A DNA stretch of 64,000 nt from Frankia alni ACN14a (GCF_000058485.1 NC_008278.1:676962-740961); one strand, 5' to 3'. Numbered from the stretch's first letter, positions 51,474 to 60,722 are shown. Numbers and translations: made by a program. Notes: generated by a model not told the origin, from the sequence alone.

Positions 51474-51540
51474 CGTACCTGCCCCGACGTACCTGCCCCG
51501 ACCTGCCTGCCCCGACCTGCCTGCCTGCCCCGACCCTGCC
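51474..51540. repeat. 14-bp tandem repeat between divergent genes
   Basis: CGTACCTGCCCCGA and related CCTGCCTGCCCCGA units repeat in the 245-bp space between the histidine kinase and the gene at 51661. Overlapping both promoters, they could be operator sites or an expanding repeat. Confidence 0.7.
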
Positions 51541-51660
51541 GTGACGTGCCTGCCGTGACCTGGCCACCCCGACGTACCTGCCGCGGCCTGCCGACCGGGA
51601 GGCGCCCGGCTTGTTACGCTCCCGACCGGATCCGGTGGATGCCGTCGGCGGGGAGGCCGC

Positions 51661-52104
51661 ATGCTCGTGTCGGGAACGCCGCCGACGTTGCTGTCACTGT
51701 GGTATCTGGCGGCCTGCCTGGCCGATCGGGGCGACCGGTTGGAGTACCGGCACCCCCTGGTCGCGGTCCGCAACGCGAACAATGTGGTCGTCGGCGGGCT
51801 GGACGTGGTGCGGGGCGAGCCGGCGGCCTCGGCGGTCATCCGCGGGGACGGCTGGTGGTCGCGCGCGGTGCTCGGCACCGCCGCCGCGGCCCTGCCGCCG
51901 ATCGACGGCAGGGCGCTCACCGGGCTGTGGGCGACCTTCCAGGGCAAGGCGGGCGCGGTGGCGCTGCTGCCGGCCGAGCTGCGCCACGCCCGGATCGAGG
52001 CGGCGGCGGCCCGGGCGGGCGTCCCCGCCGCCCTCGCCGGCCGGCTGTTGAGCTGGTCCGACGCGGTCGTGGAACACTTCCGCCAGCAGCCGGTGATCGG
52101 ATGA
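51661..52104 (+). CDS. Conserved-looking protein of unknown function
   Basis: A 147-residue protein, mixed alpha/beta: GTPPTLLSLWYLAACLADRG, AVRNANNVVVGGLDVVRGEP, GDGWWSRAVLGTAAAALPPI and a helical end LLSWSDAVVEHFRQQPVIG. No family recognised. GGGGAGG lies just before the ATG at 51661. It overlaps the dTMP kinase gene by 4 nt (ATGATC), so the two are probably coupled; a role tied to nucleotide metabolism is only a guess. Confidence 0.6.
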   Translation: MLVSGTPPTLLSLWYLAACLADRGDRLEYRHPLVAVRNANNVVVGGLDVVRGEPAASAVIRGDGWWSRAVLGTAAAALPPIDGRALTGLWATFQGKAGAVALLPAELRHARIEAAAARAGVPAALAGRLLSWSDAVVEHFRQQPVIG

Positions 52105-52745
52105 TCATCGCCATCGAAGGTGTCGACGGGGCGGGCAAGAACACGCTGACCGGCCGGCTCGTCGCCCGGCTCACCGACGCCGGGCGCAGCGTGGCGACCC
52201 TCGCCTACCCGCGCTACGACGCCGAGCCCCTCGGACCGGCCATGCGCGGGCTGCTCGGGGGCGATGCGCGGCTCGCCCCGCTGGCCGCCGCCCCCCGCGC
52301 CACGGCGATGATGTTCGCGCTCGACCGGGCGGCGTCGCGGCCCGCGCTCGACGCCCTGACCGACGCCAACGACGTGGTCATCCTCGACCGGTACATCGCG
52401 TCGAACGCCGCCTACGGCGCGGCGCGGCTGCCGGCGGCCGAGCGGGCGGGCTTCCCCGCCTGGGTCGCCGATCTCGAACTCGGCTCGCTGGCCCTGCCAG
52501 CCCCGGACCTGCAGGTGCTGCTGCGGGTGCCGGTCGCCAAGGCGCGGGCGGGCGCGGCGGCGCGGGCGGGCGACGACCCGGACCGGCCGCTGGACGCTTT
52601 CGAGAGCGACGGCGGGCTGCAGGAGCGGTGTGCGCGGATGTACGAGGATCTGGCGGCCCGAAACTGGATTTCGCCCTGGTTGATCGTCGACCGGGACAGC
52701 GCTGTCGGCCTCATCGAGGGGTGGCTCGGCGCCCTGCTGCGCTGA
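52101..52745 (+). CDS. tmk: Thymidylate (dTMP) kinase
   Basis: A 214-residue P-loop kinase: IAIEGVDGAGKNTLTGRLVA (P-loop), TLAYPRYD (dTMP-binding DR segment) and VVILDRYIASNAAYGAARL, the DRY motif typical of the actinobacterial TMPK type, with the LID segment further along. The P-loop has Asn where Ser or Thr is most common (GAGKNT), but this occurs in the mycobacterial-type group. It converts dTMP to dTDP. Confidence 0.93.
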   Translation: MIIAIEGVDGAGKNTLTGRLVARLTDAGRSVATLAYPRYDAEPLGPAMRGLLGGDARLAPLAAAPRATAMMFALDRAASRPALDALTDANDVVILDRYIASNAAYGAARLPAAERAGFPAWVADLELGSLALPAPDLQVLLRVPVAKARAGAAARAGDDPDRPLDAFESDGGLQERCARMYEDLAARNWISPWLIVDRDSAVGLIEGWLGALLR

Positions 52746-52805
52746 TCGCGTCGCGTCGCGGCTCCCCGGACCCTGACACTCACAGATCACCGAGGGGCAT
52801 GCGGG

Positions 52806-53321
52806 CTAGCAGCCGACGAGGCAGCTCGGCAGGACGATCGGCGGCATGCGCACGACGACGCCGGGATCGGCGCGCGAGCGGTGGTCGTGCGGCGCGGGCG
52901 CCGGGGTGTGGTGCGACGTGGACGGTGCCGCCGCGGTCATGGCCGGCTGGCCGGCGCCCGCGGTGCTGACGGCACTCGGGCCGACCGAGGCCGGGGCCGT
53001 CGCCGGCGAGTGCCGGATGGTGGCGGGCCGAGGCGGGGACACCGGGTCCTTGCGCCCGAGCGACGGCAAGGTGGTGCCTCCGCCGGCCACGACCGAAGCG
53101 GCGGAGGAGGGATGGCCCGCAGGAGGCCGGCCGGGCACGGGCGCGGCGGTGGTGCCGCCGGTGGCGGAGGGGGTCGGCTCCCCGGCACCGACCGCGTCGT
53201 CCGGCGCGGCGGCGCCGCGCTGCCCGATCAGCACCGCGACGGCCACGGCGGCGATGGCCACGATCCCCAGGCCAAGCTGCGGGAAGGTGATCCGGTGGAT
53301 GCTCCCTCGGTGCACGCTCAC
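52806..53321 (-). CDS. Single-pass membrane protein with Pro/Ala-rich extracytoplasmic tail
   Basis: A 171-residue protein with one N-terminal helix (LGLGIVAIAAVAVAVLIG) and a long Ala/Pro/Ser/Thr-rich segment, ending RMPPIVLPSCLVGC with two cysteines. No family is recognised; composition suggests an extended wall-spanning or anchored protein. GTG 53321 begins the frame. Convergent with the dTMP kinase. Confidence 0.6.
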   Translation of the reverse strand: MSVHRGSIHRITFPQLGLGIVAIAAVAVAVLIGQRGAAAPDDAVGAGEPTPSATGGTTAAPVPGRPPAGHPSSAASVVAGGGTTLPSLGRKDPVSPPRPATIRHSPATAPASVGPSAVSTAGAGQPAMTAAAPSTSHHTPAPAPHDHRSRADPGVVVRMPPIVLPSCLVGC

Positions 53322-53443
53322 GCGGGCTCCATCCGTCGACGGCGACGACGGCCGGACCGTAGCACGTGTACCTCAGATCGGGACACTACCGCCTGATCCG
53401 TGCACTACGGACACTCGGCAGAGCCCGCCCGGAACCGCACCGG

Positions 53444-54382
53444 TCAGACGGAGGTCAACGCCTGCGCGCGCCGTGCCAGTCGGGCCTGGGTGTGTTCGAA
53501 CTTCTCCTGCTGCTGCGCGGCGGCCGCGTCGAGGCCGGCGAGGAAGGTGGCGACCTCCTCGCGGGCTTGTTCGCCCGCGGCGTCCAGCCCCGTCAGGTCG
53601 AAGAAACGCCACTGGCGCAGGATCGGCGCCACCACGTCGTCATGGTGGACACGCAGGTTGTAGATGCCGGCCCGGGCGATCTGGATGGCCTTGCGGCCGA
53701 AGTCGCGGATGCCGACGCCGGGCATCACGAAATTGAGGATCTCGTCCCGGATGGCCTCCACCGTCCGGGACGGGGCGATCTCCAGCGCGGCGGCCACGAG
53801 ATTCCGGTAGAAGATCATGTGCAGGTTCTCGTCGGCGGCCACGCGGGCCAGCAGCTTCTCGGCGACAGGCTCCCCGCAGAAACGCCCCGTGTTGCGGTGG
53901 CTGACCCGGGTCGCCAGCTCCTGGAAGGACACGTACGCCATCGACTGCAGCGGCGTGATGCCGGGCCGATCGAAGCCCCGGCTCATCTGGTACATGCGGT
54001 CACGTTCGAGGGCGACCGGGTCGACCCCCCGGGTGACCATCAGGTAGTCGCGCATCGCGATCGCGTGGCGGCCCTCCTCGGCCGTCCACCGGTGCACCCA
54101 GGTGCCCCAGGCGCCATCCTGGCTGAAACCGTCCGCGATGACCCGGTGATAGCTCGGGAGATTGTCCTCCGTGAGCAGATTGACCTCGAAGGCGATCTGC
54201 GCCGCCTTCGACAGGGACGACTGGCCGGGCTCCCAGGGAACGGTGTCGAAATCCCGGCCCAGGCTCCAGGGGACGTAGTCGTGCGGCATCCACTCGGTGG
54301 CGATGCCGAGATGCCGGTTCACGTTCGCCTCGGCGACGGGCTCCAGCTCGCGAATCAGCTCGGTGTCCGTGAGTGATCTCAT
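53444..54382 (-). CDS. Acyl-ACP desaturase (DesA family, ferritin-like)
   Basis: A 312-residue soluble di-iron enzyme that inserts a double bond into acyl-ACP chains. The iron ligands are in the two ferritin-like pairs: WTAEEGRHAIAMRDYL (ExxH) and ARVAADENLHMIFYRNLV (ExxH), with LLTEDNLPSYHRVI earlier. It starts MRSLTDTELIRELEPVAE at ATG 54382. Such enzymes are common in actinomycetes, supplying unsaturated fatty acids. It is divergent from the OmpR-type two-component genes. Confidence 0.9.
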   Translation of the reverse strand: MRSLTDTELIRELEPVAEANVNRHLGIATEWMPHDYVPWSLGRDFDTVPWEPGQSSLSKAAQIAFEVNLLTEDNLPSYHRVIADGFSQDGAWGTWVHRWTAEEGRHAIAMRDYLMVTRGVDPVALERDRMYQMSRGFDRPGITPLQSMAYVSFQELATRVSHRNTGRFCGEPVAEKLLARVAADENLHMIFYRNLVAAALEIAPSRTVEAIRDEILNFVMPGVGIRDFGRKAIQIARAGIYNLRVHHDDVVAPILRQWRFFDLTGLDAAGEQAREEVATFLAGLDAAAAQQQEKFEHTQARLARRAQALTSV

Positions 54383-54611
54383 TGGGAGACTGTTCCAGAC
54401 TGGACGCCCGCCAACCATGTCCCACGGGTGTGGATTCCCGCTCGCGGGACTGTTCCGCCCGGCCAGTTCGCCTGCGCGACCAGGGCTTTCCCACCGGGCC
54501 GAGGGGGCCCCGCCGACCTGCGATACCAGCCCCTTCACACGGAACTCTCACGATGCTCCGATGAACTCGGCATCCGGGCCGCCCAGCCACGAGACAACGA
54601 GGGAGCCGGAC

Positions 54612-55334
54612 ATGGTCGCAGCCCCACGGGTGCTCGTCGTCGACGACGAACCCAACATCGTCGACCTGCTCCGGATGGCCCTGCGCTTCCACGGCTTCGA
54701 CGTCCTGACCGCGGCGACCGGGCGGTCGGCGCTGCAGCTCGCGGTCCAGGCCCGTCCGGACCTGATGATCCTCGACGTGATGCTGCCCGACGTCGACGGC
54801 TTCGAGGTCTGCCGGACCCTGCGGGCCGGCGGCCAGAGCGTGCCCGTCGTCTACCTCACCGCCCGCGACGCCCACCGCGACAAGATCGCCGGGCTGACCT
54901 ACGGCGGGGACGACTACGTCACCAAGCCGTTCGCGGTGGACGAGCTGGTAGCCCGCGTACGGGCCGTGCTGCGCCGGACGTCGCCGCCGCGGCCCGAGCC
55001 CGCACCCGATCCGCCGGCCACCACCCTTCGCTTCGCCGACGTCGAACTCGACCCGGACACCCATGTCGTCCGCCGGGCCGGCGAGCCGATCGAGCTGTCG
55101 CCGACCGAGTTCACCCTGCTGCGGTACTTCCTGACCAACCCCAACCGGGTGCTGTCCCGGGTGCAGATCCTCGACGCGGTGTGGAGCTACGACTTCGCGG
55201 GCGAGCCGACGGTGGTCGACCAGTACGTCAGCTACCTGCGACGCAAGCTGGGTCGGCACGGGCCGTCGCTCATCCACACGCAGCGCGGCTTCGGTTACGC
55301 GCTGCGTCTGCCTGCGGCGGGGACCGGCCGGTGA
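54612..55334 (+). CDS. OmpR/PhoB-family response regulator
   Basis: A 240-residue regulator. Receiver: VLVVDDEPNIVDLLRMALRF, DLMILDVMLPDVDGFEVCRT (phospho-Asp) and DDYVTKPFAVDELVARVRAV (Lys). C-terminal winged helix: VELDPDTHVVRRAGEPIELS, SPTEFTLLRYFLTNPNRVLS and DQYVSYLRRKLG. GGGAG 7 nt before the ATG at 54612 supports the start. Its stop overlaps the kinase start (GTGA). Confidence 0.95.
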   Translation: MVAAPRVLVVDDEPNIVDLLRMALRFHGFDVLTAATGRSALQLAVQARPDLMILDVMLPDVDGFEVCRTLRAGGQSVPVVYLTARDAHRDKIAGLTYGGDDYVTKPFAVDELVARVRAVLRRTSPPRPEPAPDPPATTLRFADVELDPDTHVVRRAGEPIELSPTEFTLLRYFLTNPNRVLSRVQILDAVWSYDFAGEPTVVDQYVSYLRRKLGRHGPSLIHTQRGFGYALRLPAAGTGR

Positions 55335-56863
55335 CCCTGCGGCTGAAGCTGATGGCCGGGCTGGTGGCGCTGTGCGCCCTCGGCCTGACCATCGCCGGCA
55401 CGGCGAGCGCGTTCGCCCTGCGCTCCTATCTCTACGACCGCGTCGACCAGCAGCTCGGCCGCGCCGAGGTGCTCGGTCGGCTGCCGGTCGCAACCCTGCT
55501 GACCCGCCCGTCGAGGCTGGACCGAGCCGGGATGGAGCGGGCCGTGGGCCCCACCGACTACCTGGTGGAGATCCGCCGCGCCAACGGCACGGTGCTGCGG
55601 GTGGCCGGATCCGCGAGCCCCCCGCCGCCGGCCACCCCGCTGTTGGACGTCGCCGGGCGCGCCGGCATCGGCGGTGCGAGCGGCGGGGCGGGCGGCGGCG
55701 GCGCCGGTACTGGCACGGGCTCGCCGCGGAGCCCGGCTCCCTTCACCGTCGTCGCCGATCGCGAGCGTTACCGGGCGGTCCAGCGCGCCTTTCCGGGCGG
55801 CACCCGGGTGCTCGTCGCGCTGCCGCTGCGGCCGGTCGCGGACACGGTGCGCCGGCTGGTGCGCATCGAGCTGGCGGTCGGGGCGGCCGTGCTCGCCGCG
55901 GTGGCCGCCCTGGCCTGGCTGTGGCTCACCCGCGGCCTGCGCCCGTTGCGCCAGATGGTCGGCACCGCGGCGGCGATCGCCGGCGGCGACCTCGACCGGC
56001 GGGTGCCGGCGGGGCCGCCCCGCTCCGAGACCGGGCAGCTCGCGATGGCGCTCAACGCGATGCTCGGCCAGATCCAGACCGCGTTCGACGCGCGGGTGGC
56101 CTCCCAGGAGCAGGTGCGTCGGTTCGCCGCGGAGGCGTCGCACGAGCTGCGGACGCCGCTGACGTCCATCCGCGGATATGCCGACCTGCTGCGCGCCGGG
56201 ATGGTGCCGGCGGACGAGGCCGACCAGGCGCTGCGCCGCATCCAGCAGGAGGCGGCGCGGATGGGTGACCTCGTCGACGACCTGCTCTACCTCGCCCATC
56301 TCGACGAGCAGCGGCCGATGCGGCGGGTCGAGCTCGACCTCGCCGACCTCGTCCGCGACGCCGTCGCCGACCTGCGCGCCGCCGCCCCGCAGCGTGCGGT
56401 GCACGCCGAGCTCCCGCCGAGCTGCCCCGTGCTCGGCGACCCGGACGCGCTGCGCCAGCTCGTCGGCAACCTGCTCGCCAACGCCCGCGTCCACACTCCG
56501 CCCGACGCGGCCGTCGAGGTGCGCCTGCGTGCTGGAGGGCCCGGGCACAGGCTCGGGCCCGCGCCGGGCGGCGCCGTGCTGGACGTGATCGACCACGGGC
56601 CGGGCATGCCGCCCGAGGTCGCCGACCACGTCTTCGACCGCTTCTACCGGGCCGCGGACAGCCGGGCCCAGGGCCGCGGCGGCAGCGGGCTGGGCCTGTC
56701 GATCGTCGCGGCGACGGCGCAGGCCCACGGCGGCCGGGTCGAGGTCATCAGCGCCGTCGGCACCGGCAGCACCTTCCGCCTCCTGCTGCCACCGGATCAT
56801 CAGCTACCGGGTGACGCCGTCGGCCTGACCGCGCCGGGTGGCGTCGGGGCCGCGGTGCTGTAG
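55331..56863 (+). CDS. Sensor histidine kinase of the OmpR type
   Basis: A 510-residue kinase with two membrane helices (LMAGLVALCALGLTIAGTAS and ELAVGAAVLAAVAALAWLWL) around an extracytoplasmic domain that has a glycine-rich stretch (GGASGGAGGGGAGTGTG). HAMP, then EASHELRTPLTSIRGYADLL (His box), NLLANARVHTPPDAAVEV (N box), IDHGPGMPPEVADHVFDRF and GGSGLGLSIVAATAQAHGG (G boxes). GTG 55331 overlaps the regulator stop. The last 64 nt overlap the convergent WYL gene. Confidence 0.94.
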   Translation: MTLRLKLMAGLVALCALGLTIAGTASAFALRSYLYDRVDQQLGRAEVLGRLPVATLLTRPSRLDRAGMERAVGPTDYLVEIRRANGTVLRVAGSASPPPPATPLLDVAGRAGIGGASGGAGGGGAGTGTGSPRSPAPFTVVADRERYRAVQRAFPGGTRVLVALPLRPVADTVRRLVRIELAVGAAVLAAVAALAWLWLTRGLRPLRQMVGTAAAIAGGDLDRRVPAGPPRSETGQLAMALNAMLGQIQTAFDARVASQEQVRRFAAEASHELRTPLTSIRGYADLLRAGMVPADEADQALRRIQQEAARMGDLVDDLLYLAHLDEQRPMRRVELDLADLVRDAVADLRAAAPQRAVHAELPPSCPVLGDPDALRQLVGNLLANARVHTPPDAAVEVRLRAGGPGHRLGPAPGGAVLDVIDHGPGMPPEVADHVFDRFYRAADSRAQGRGGSGLGLSIVAATAQAHGGRVEVISAVGTGSTFRLLLPPDHQLPGDAVGLTAPGGVGAAVL

Positions 56864-57975
56864 AGGCGGGCGAGGGCGGCGGCGGCGCGGGCCAGAGCGG
56901 CGCGCAGCTCCGGAGGATCGACCACCTCCAGCTCGGGGCCGAGCGCCAGCAGCTCGCCCTGCGCGTGCCGGACCGACTCGATCGGCAGCCGCGCGCGGAC
57001 CCACCCGTCCCCGTCCGGCGGCTCCGCGCTGTCCCGGATGCTCCGGCTGACGGCCGGTGGCAGCCGGTACGGCGCCAGCGCGAGCCCGGCCGGGGACAGG
57101 CGCACGGTCGCCGTCGCACGATAGACCGCGGCCTCGTAGCGGGCCGTCCAGGCGGCCCAGTAGGCGGCGAGGTCGAAGTCGGGCGACCGCTCGAACCCCT
57201 CCCCGGTCGGCGCCAACGACAGGATCCTCCCGATCCGGTACACCCGCGTCCCCGCGGGCGCACCCGCCTGCTCGGTCCCCCCGCCGTCGCCGGTCCCCCC
57301 GCCGTCGCCGGTCTCCTCGCCGTCGCCGGTCTCTCCGCCGTCGCCGGTCTCTCCGCGGTCGCCGGTCTCCTTGGCGTCGCCGGTCTTCTTGGCGTCGCCG
57401 GCCGTTTCTGCGGCGGCGACCAGGTACCAGGTGCCGCCCTTGAGGACGAGGCCGAGCGGGTCGAGGACGCGGTCGACCTCGCGGGGGGCCCGCCAGCGCC
57501 GGTAGGTGACCCGGAGGCGGCGCTGCGCCCAGACCGCGTCGGCGACCTCGGCGAGCAGCGGCGTGTCCTCGGTCGCCCGGAACCAGCCGGGCGCGTCGAG
57601 GTGGAAGCGTTCGCGCACCCGGCCGGCCCGCTCGCGCAGCGGCTCCGGCAGCGCCGCCAGCAGTTTCAGTTCGGCCGCCGCGAGCATGGCGCCGAGGCCC
57701 AGCTCGGCGGCGGCCCCCGGCATCCCGGCGAGGAACAACGAGTCGGCCTCGTCCGCGGTCAGGCCCGTCAGTCGAGTGCGGTAGCCGGCAAGCAGCCGGT
57801 AGCCGCCGGTGACGCCGCGGTCGGCCAGAACCGGGACGCCGGCCTGCGCGAGGGAGTCCAGGTCCCGGTGGACGGTCCGGACGGACACCTCCAGCTCGTC
57901 GGCGAGCTGGCGCGCCGTCAGCTTGCCGCGCGTCTGCAGCAGCATCAGGACGGACAGCAGCCGGCTGGCACGCAC
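56800..57975 (-). CDS. WYL-domain transcriptional regulator
   Basis: A 391-residue regulator of the YafY/PafC type. N-terminal HTH: RLLSVLMLLQTRGKLTARQL and ELEVSVRTVHRDLDSLAQAG, then GVTGGYRLLAGYRTRLTGLT. The WYL half has LRVTYRRW, VDRVLDPLGLVLKGGTWYLV (WYL motif) and RVYRIGRILSLAPTGEGFER, with a C-terminal WCX region. An 18-bp minisatellite inside the WYL domain encodes GDGGET repeats between WYLVAA and RVYRI. GTG 57975 starts the frame. Divergent from the glyoxalase-fold gene, with a palindrome between. Confidence 0.9.
   Translation of the reverse strand: MRASRLLSVLMLLQTRGKLTARQLADELEVSVRTVHRDLDSLAQAGVPVLADRGVTGGYRLLAGYRTRLTGLTADEADSLFLAGMPGAAAELGLGAMLAAAELKLLAALPEPLRERAGRVRERFHLDAPGWFRATEDTPLLAEVADAVWAQRRLRVTYRRWRAPREVDRVLDPLGLVLKGGTWYLVAAAETAGDAKKTGDAKETGDRGETGDGGETGDGEETGDGGGTGDGGGTEQAGAPAGTRVYRIGRILSLAPTGEGFERSPDFDLAAYWAAWTARYEAAVYRATATVRLSPAGLALAPYRLPPAVSRSIRDSAEPPDGDGWVRARLPIESVRHAQGELLALGPELEVVDPPELRAALARAAAALARLYSTAAPTPPGAVRPTASPGS
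57277..57400. repeat. 18-bp coding minisatellite in the WYL regulator
   Basis: Repeats of GCCGTCGCCGGTCTCCTC and variants, with an 18-bp period, encode Gly-Asp-Gly-Gly-Glu-Thr units in the WYL domain. Confidence 0.88.
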
Positions 57976-57997
57976 GCCCGCATTGTCGCCCGCAAAT

Positions 57998-58016
57998 CCT
58001 GACAGAGGAAGTCAGG
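57998..58016. promoter_or_regulatory. CCTGAC-N7-GTCAGG inverted repeat
   Basis: CCTGAC (57998-58003) and GTCAGG (58011-58016) sit 23 bp from the WYL start and about 58 bp from the divergent VOC gene start. It is a good candidate operator for the WYL regulator on both genes. Confidence 0.6.
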
Positions 58017-58073
58017 TATCCCGCCCAGGATGGGTGGCACAGGCAACACCACCAGGTCCGATGGGAGATCATC

Positions 58074-58550
58074 ATGGCGGGAACGGGAACGGAAGCGAGA
58101 ACGGAGACGCCCGGCGGCACCGTGGCCGAGGGCGTGACGCCTGCGGCGGGCGTCGCGACGGCGGCGTGGGCAGGGTTGATGCTCGACTGTCCGGACGCCA
58201 AGGAGCTCGCGACCTTCTACGGTGAACTGACCGGCTGGGGCGTCGGCGGCGCGGACGACGCGGGCGCCTGGGCCTACCTGAGCCCGCCGGGAACCGAGAT
58301 CATGATCGGGTTCCAGCAGGTGGCGGACTACCACCCGCCGCGTTGGCCGGATCAGGAGGCGCCGCAGCAGTTCCATCTCGACTTCCGGGTCGCGGACCTG
58401 CCCGCCGCCGTCGGCCGCGCCGAGGAACTCGGCGCCACCCAGGCGGAGTTTCAGCCCGGCGGCGAGCGCTGGCGGGTGCTGCTCGACCCCGCCGGGCACC
58501 CCTTCTGCCTGTGCCCGCCGCCCCCCGCCGCCCCCGCCGACGCGGGCTGA
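58074..58550 (+). CDS. VOC-family (glyoxalase/bleomycin-resistance fold) protein
   Basis: A 158-residue metal-binding fold protein: WAGLMLDCPDAKELATFYGE (first strand and helix), YLSPPGTEIMIGFQQV, QFHLDFRVADLPAAV (His) and VLLDPAGHPFCLCPPPP (GHPFCL end). Typical of actinobacterial VOC proteins near WYL regulators. The N-terminal 25 residues are low-complexity. Function could be isomerase, dioxygenase or resistance; not assignable. Confidence 0.9.
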   Translation: MAGTGTEARTETPGGTVAEGVTPAAGVATAAWAGLMLDCPDAKELATFYGELTGWGVGGADDAGAWAYLSPPGTEIMIGFQQVADYHPPRWPDQEAPQQFHLDFRVADLPAAVGRAEELGATQAEFQPGGERWRVLLDPAGHPFCLCPPPPAAPADAG

Positions 58551-58679
58551 CGCCGAGCCCGGCGTGACCCCGTCGCCGCAAACGTCGCGACGCCCGCCGC
58601 CGCGACCGGCTGACGGCGGCCCGGCCGCACGGCGGGGGACGTGGGGCCGGGGGCGTGGGGCGTGAAGAAGGTGAAGTAG

Positions 58680-59291
58680 TCAGCCCATGGTGCGGGCGCC
58701 GTCGAGGGACTCGCGCAGGATGTCGGCGTGCCCGCAGTGGTGGGCGGTCTCGGCGATGAGGTGCAGCAGGACCTGCCGCACCGACCAGCTTGCGCCGGGC
58801 TCGAACCAGGGCGCCGCGGGCAGCGGACGGGCGTCGTCGAGGTCCGCGACCTCGGCGACGATCCGCTCGGTGCGGCGGGCGACCTCGTCGAAGCGGTCGA
58901 GCACGCCGGCCAGCGTCTCGCCGGGCGACAGCTGGAAGTCCTCGCGGAACTTCTGCTCGCGAGCTGTCATGTCGCCGTCGAACGCCGCGGCGCCGACGAG
59001 GACGAAGTCCAGCCACTGGTACTCCATGACGGCGACATGCTTGACCAGGCCGGCGAGGGTCAGCTCGCTGACCGTGGTGCGCCGCGAGGCCTGCTCGTCG
59101 TCGAGGTTCTGCACGGTGAACCGGAGGAAGGCACGGCGCCGCGCCAGGTTCGCCAGCAGATCGGCGCGCTCGCCGGTGAGCGGGGGCCGGGCCGTGGCGA
59201 CCCCCTGCCCCCCGTCCGGGGCGGCCGTGGTCGCGTCGGTGGCCGTGGTCGGGCCGGTGGCGGTGGTCGGGTCGGTGCTCATGGTGGTCAT
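58680..59291 (-). CDS. DinB family protein
   Basis: A 203-residue four-helix metal-binding protein: LANLARRRAFLRFTVQNLDD, ELTLAGLVKHVAVMEYQWLD (His), WSVRQVLLHLIAETAHHCGH (two His) and ADILRESLDGARTMG at the end. DinB/DUF664 proteins are thiol (mycothiol/bacillithiol)-dependent transferases or hydrolases. The N-terminal about 35 residues are an Thr/Ala repeat (TTATGPTTATDATTA). AGAGG precedes the ATG at 59291 by 8 nt. A C-terminal relic of the same family lies at 11423-11497. Confidence 0.88.
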   Translation of the reverse strand: MTTMSTDPTTATGPTTATDATTAAPDGGQGVATARPPLTGERADLLANLARRRAFLRFTVQNLDDEQASRRTTVSELTLAGLVKHVAVMEYQWLDFVLVGAAAFDGDMTAREQKFREDFQLSPGETLAGVLDRFDEVARRTERIVAEVADLDDARPLPAAPWFEPGASWSVRQVLLHLIAETAHHCGHADILRESLDGARTMG

Positions 59292-59387
59292 CGTCTGTCG
59301 CCTCTCGTCGTCGGTCCGCTGACGTCGACGTTAGGGGCGATTGCGGTCAAGTCCTGGCCTCAATCATGAGAGGCGTGCAGGCACGGT

Positions 59388-59405
59388 GCGGTTCCGCGGA
59401 ACCGC
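59388..59405. repeat. 18-bp perfect palindrome, copy 2
   Basis: GCGGTTCCGCGGAACCGC, identical to 22992-23009, located between the DinB gene and the 3' end of the amidohydrolase gene. Confidence 0.75.
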
Positions 59406-59525
59406 GATCGGCGCGACCGCGACCGCACGGTTGCCTGCGGTGCGATGCGATGCGCACGGTTCGCCGGTGCCAGACCGCGCAGGACGCACCGCGACCGGTC
59501 CCTGCCGTGGTTCGTACTCGCTCGT

Positions 59526-60722
59526 CTACCGCAGGTCGTAGACGCGGCGGGCGTTGTCGGCGCAGACGAGTCGGGCGATCCGGGCGGCGTCGGCGGCGGT
59601 CCAGGCGTCGTCGTCGATGCCGTCGGCGAGGAAGGCGGCCAGGCCGCGGCGGAACAGCGTCGCGCCGAGCAGGAACAGCTCGCCCAGCGCGTAAGCGTCG
59701 GTGGAGAACAGGAACTTGCCGAACGGGGCGAGTTCGAGGGCCTGCGCGATCAGGCCGATGGAGCCGCGACCCGTGTTGTTGATCGCGAGCCCCAGGTCGA
59801 GGTGGACGTTGGCGAACACCTGGGCGAGGTAGGCGGCCTCGCGGTGGAACGGATAGCAGTGCAGGAGCAGGACGGCGACCTCGGTCGGCGCGATCGCCCG
59901 CAGCAGGCCGGTGAGCAGCAGCGGGTTGCCGCGGGCGAGATCCAGATCGGCGTCGCCGTAGCCGACGTGGATCTGCACCGGCAGCCGCGCCTCGACCCCA
60001 CACCAGATCAGGAACGAATGCAGTACGGGGTCGTGCAGCCGGATCGCGGCGCCACCCCGGATCTCGTTGATCCAGGTGCGGGTGGCGGCGGCGACCTCCC
60101 GATCGGTGGGCCGCCGCGCCGGCAGGGCCAGCCCGGCACGGTAGGCCGCGACCGACTTCACCGCGACCGTCGACGGGGTGCGCTCCGCCAGCCGGGCGCG
60201 CACCGTGTCGGCGAGGTGGGCGACTCCGATCTGCCCGGTGAGCACGTCCACGGCTGCCCGTTCCGCGATCCGTTCGAGACGTACGACGTCGAGCCCCCGT
60301 CCGCCGGCGAACGCGGCGAGGTCCTCGGCGCAGGTCAGCGGCTCGGGCTGGAAGCCGGTGTCGACGCAGAAGGTGCTGATTCCGGACGCACCGAGCAGCC
60401 GCCGGTGCACCTCGGCGTGGCCGAGTTCGGCCCGCCGCTCCAGGTAGGTCTCGGGATCGGAGTGCGGTGGCAGGTCGAGCGCCGGGGCGCACCAACGCCG
60501 CAGGGCGAGGCCGATCTGGCTGTCGAACAGCGTCGTTCCGGGTGGACCGGGCCGATCGGCCTCGGTGAGCATGCTCTCGAACTCCGGGCGGGTGAGGTCA
60601 CGCCGGACGAGGCCGTGGCAGTGATGGTCGACGAGCTCAAGCTCAAGGTTGACGAGGTCGGGTCGGCCGACGCCTGCGGAGCGCCCCATCCCTGACCGAT
60701 CCCCGCCGGGCGGCGTGGTCAT
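59526..60722 (-). CDS. Amidohydrolase, FluG N-terminal-domain type
   Basis: A 398-residue TIM-barrel metal hydrolase: VDHHCHGLVRRDL (HxH), VEARLPVQIHVGYGDADLD (His), AVLLLHCYPFHREAAYL (His) and GKFLFSTDAYALGELF (Asp). It resembles the N-terminal amidohydrolase_2 half of fungal FluG, whose C-terminal half is glutamine-synthetase-like; here that partner is encoded by the divergent gene. The ATG at 60722 starts the frame. Substrate unknown. Confidence 0.88.
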   Translation of the reverse strand: MTTPPGGDRSGMGRSAGVGRPDLVNLELELVDHHCHGLVRRDLTRPEFESMLTEADRPGPPGTTLFDSQIGLALRRWCAPALDLPPHSDPETYLERRAELGHAEVHRRLLGASGISTFCVDTGFQPEPLTCAEDLAAFAGGRGLDVVRLERIAERAAVDVLTGQIGVAHLADTVRARLAERTPSTVAVKSVAAYRAGLALPARRPTDREVAAATRTWINEIRGGAAIRLHDPVLHSFLIWCGVEARLPVQIHVGYGDADLDLARGNPLLLTGLLRAIAPTEVAVLLLHCYPFHREAAYLAQVFANVHLDLGLAINNTGRGSIGLIAQALELAPFGKFLFSTDAYALGELFLLGATLFRRGLAAFLADGIDDDAWTAADAARIARLVCADNARRVYDLR

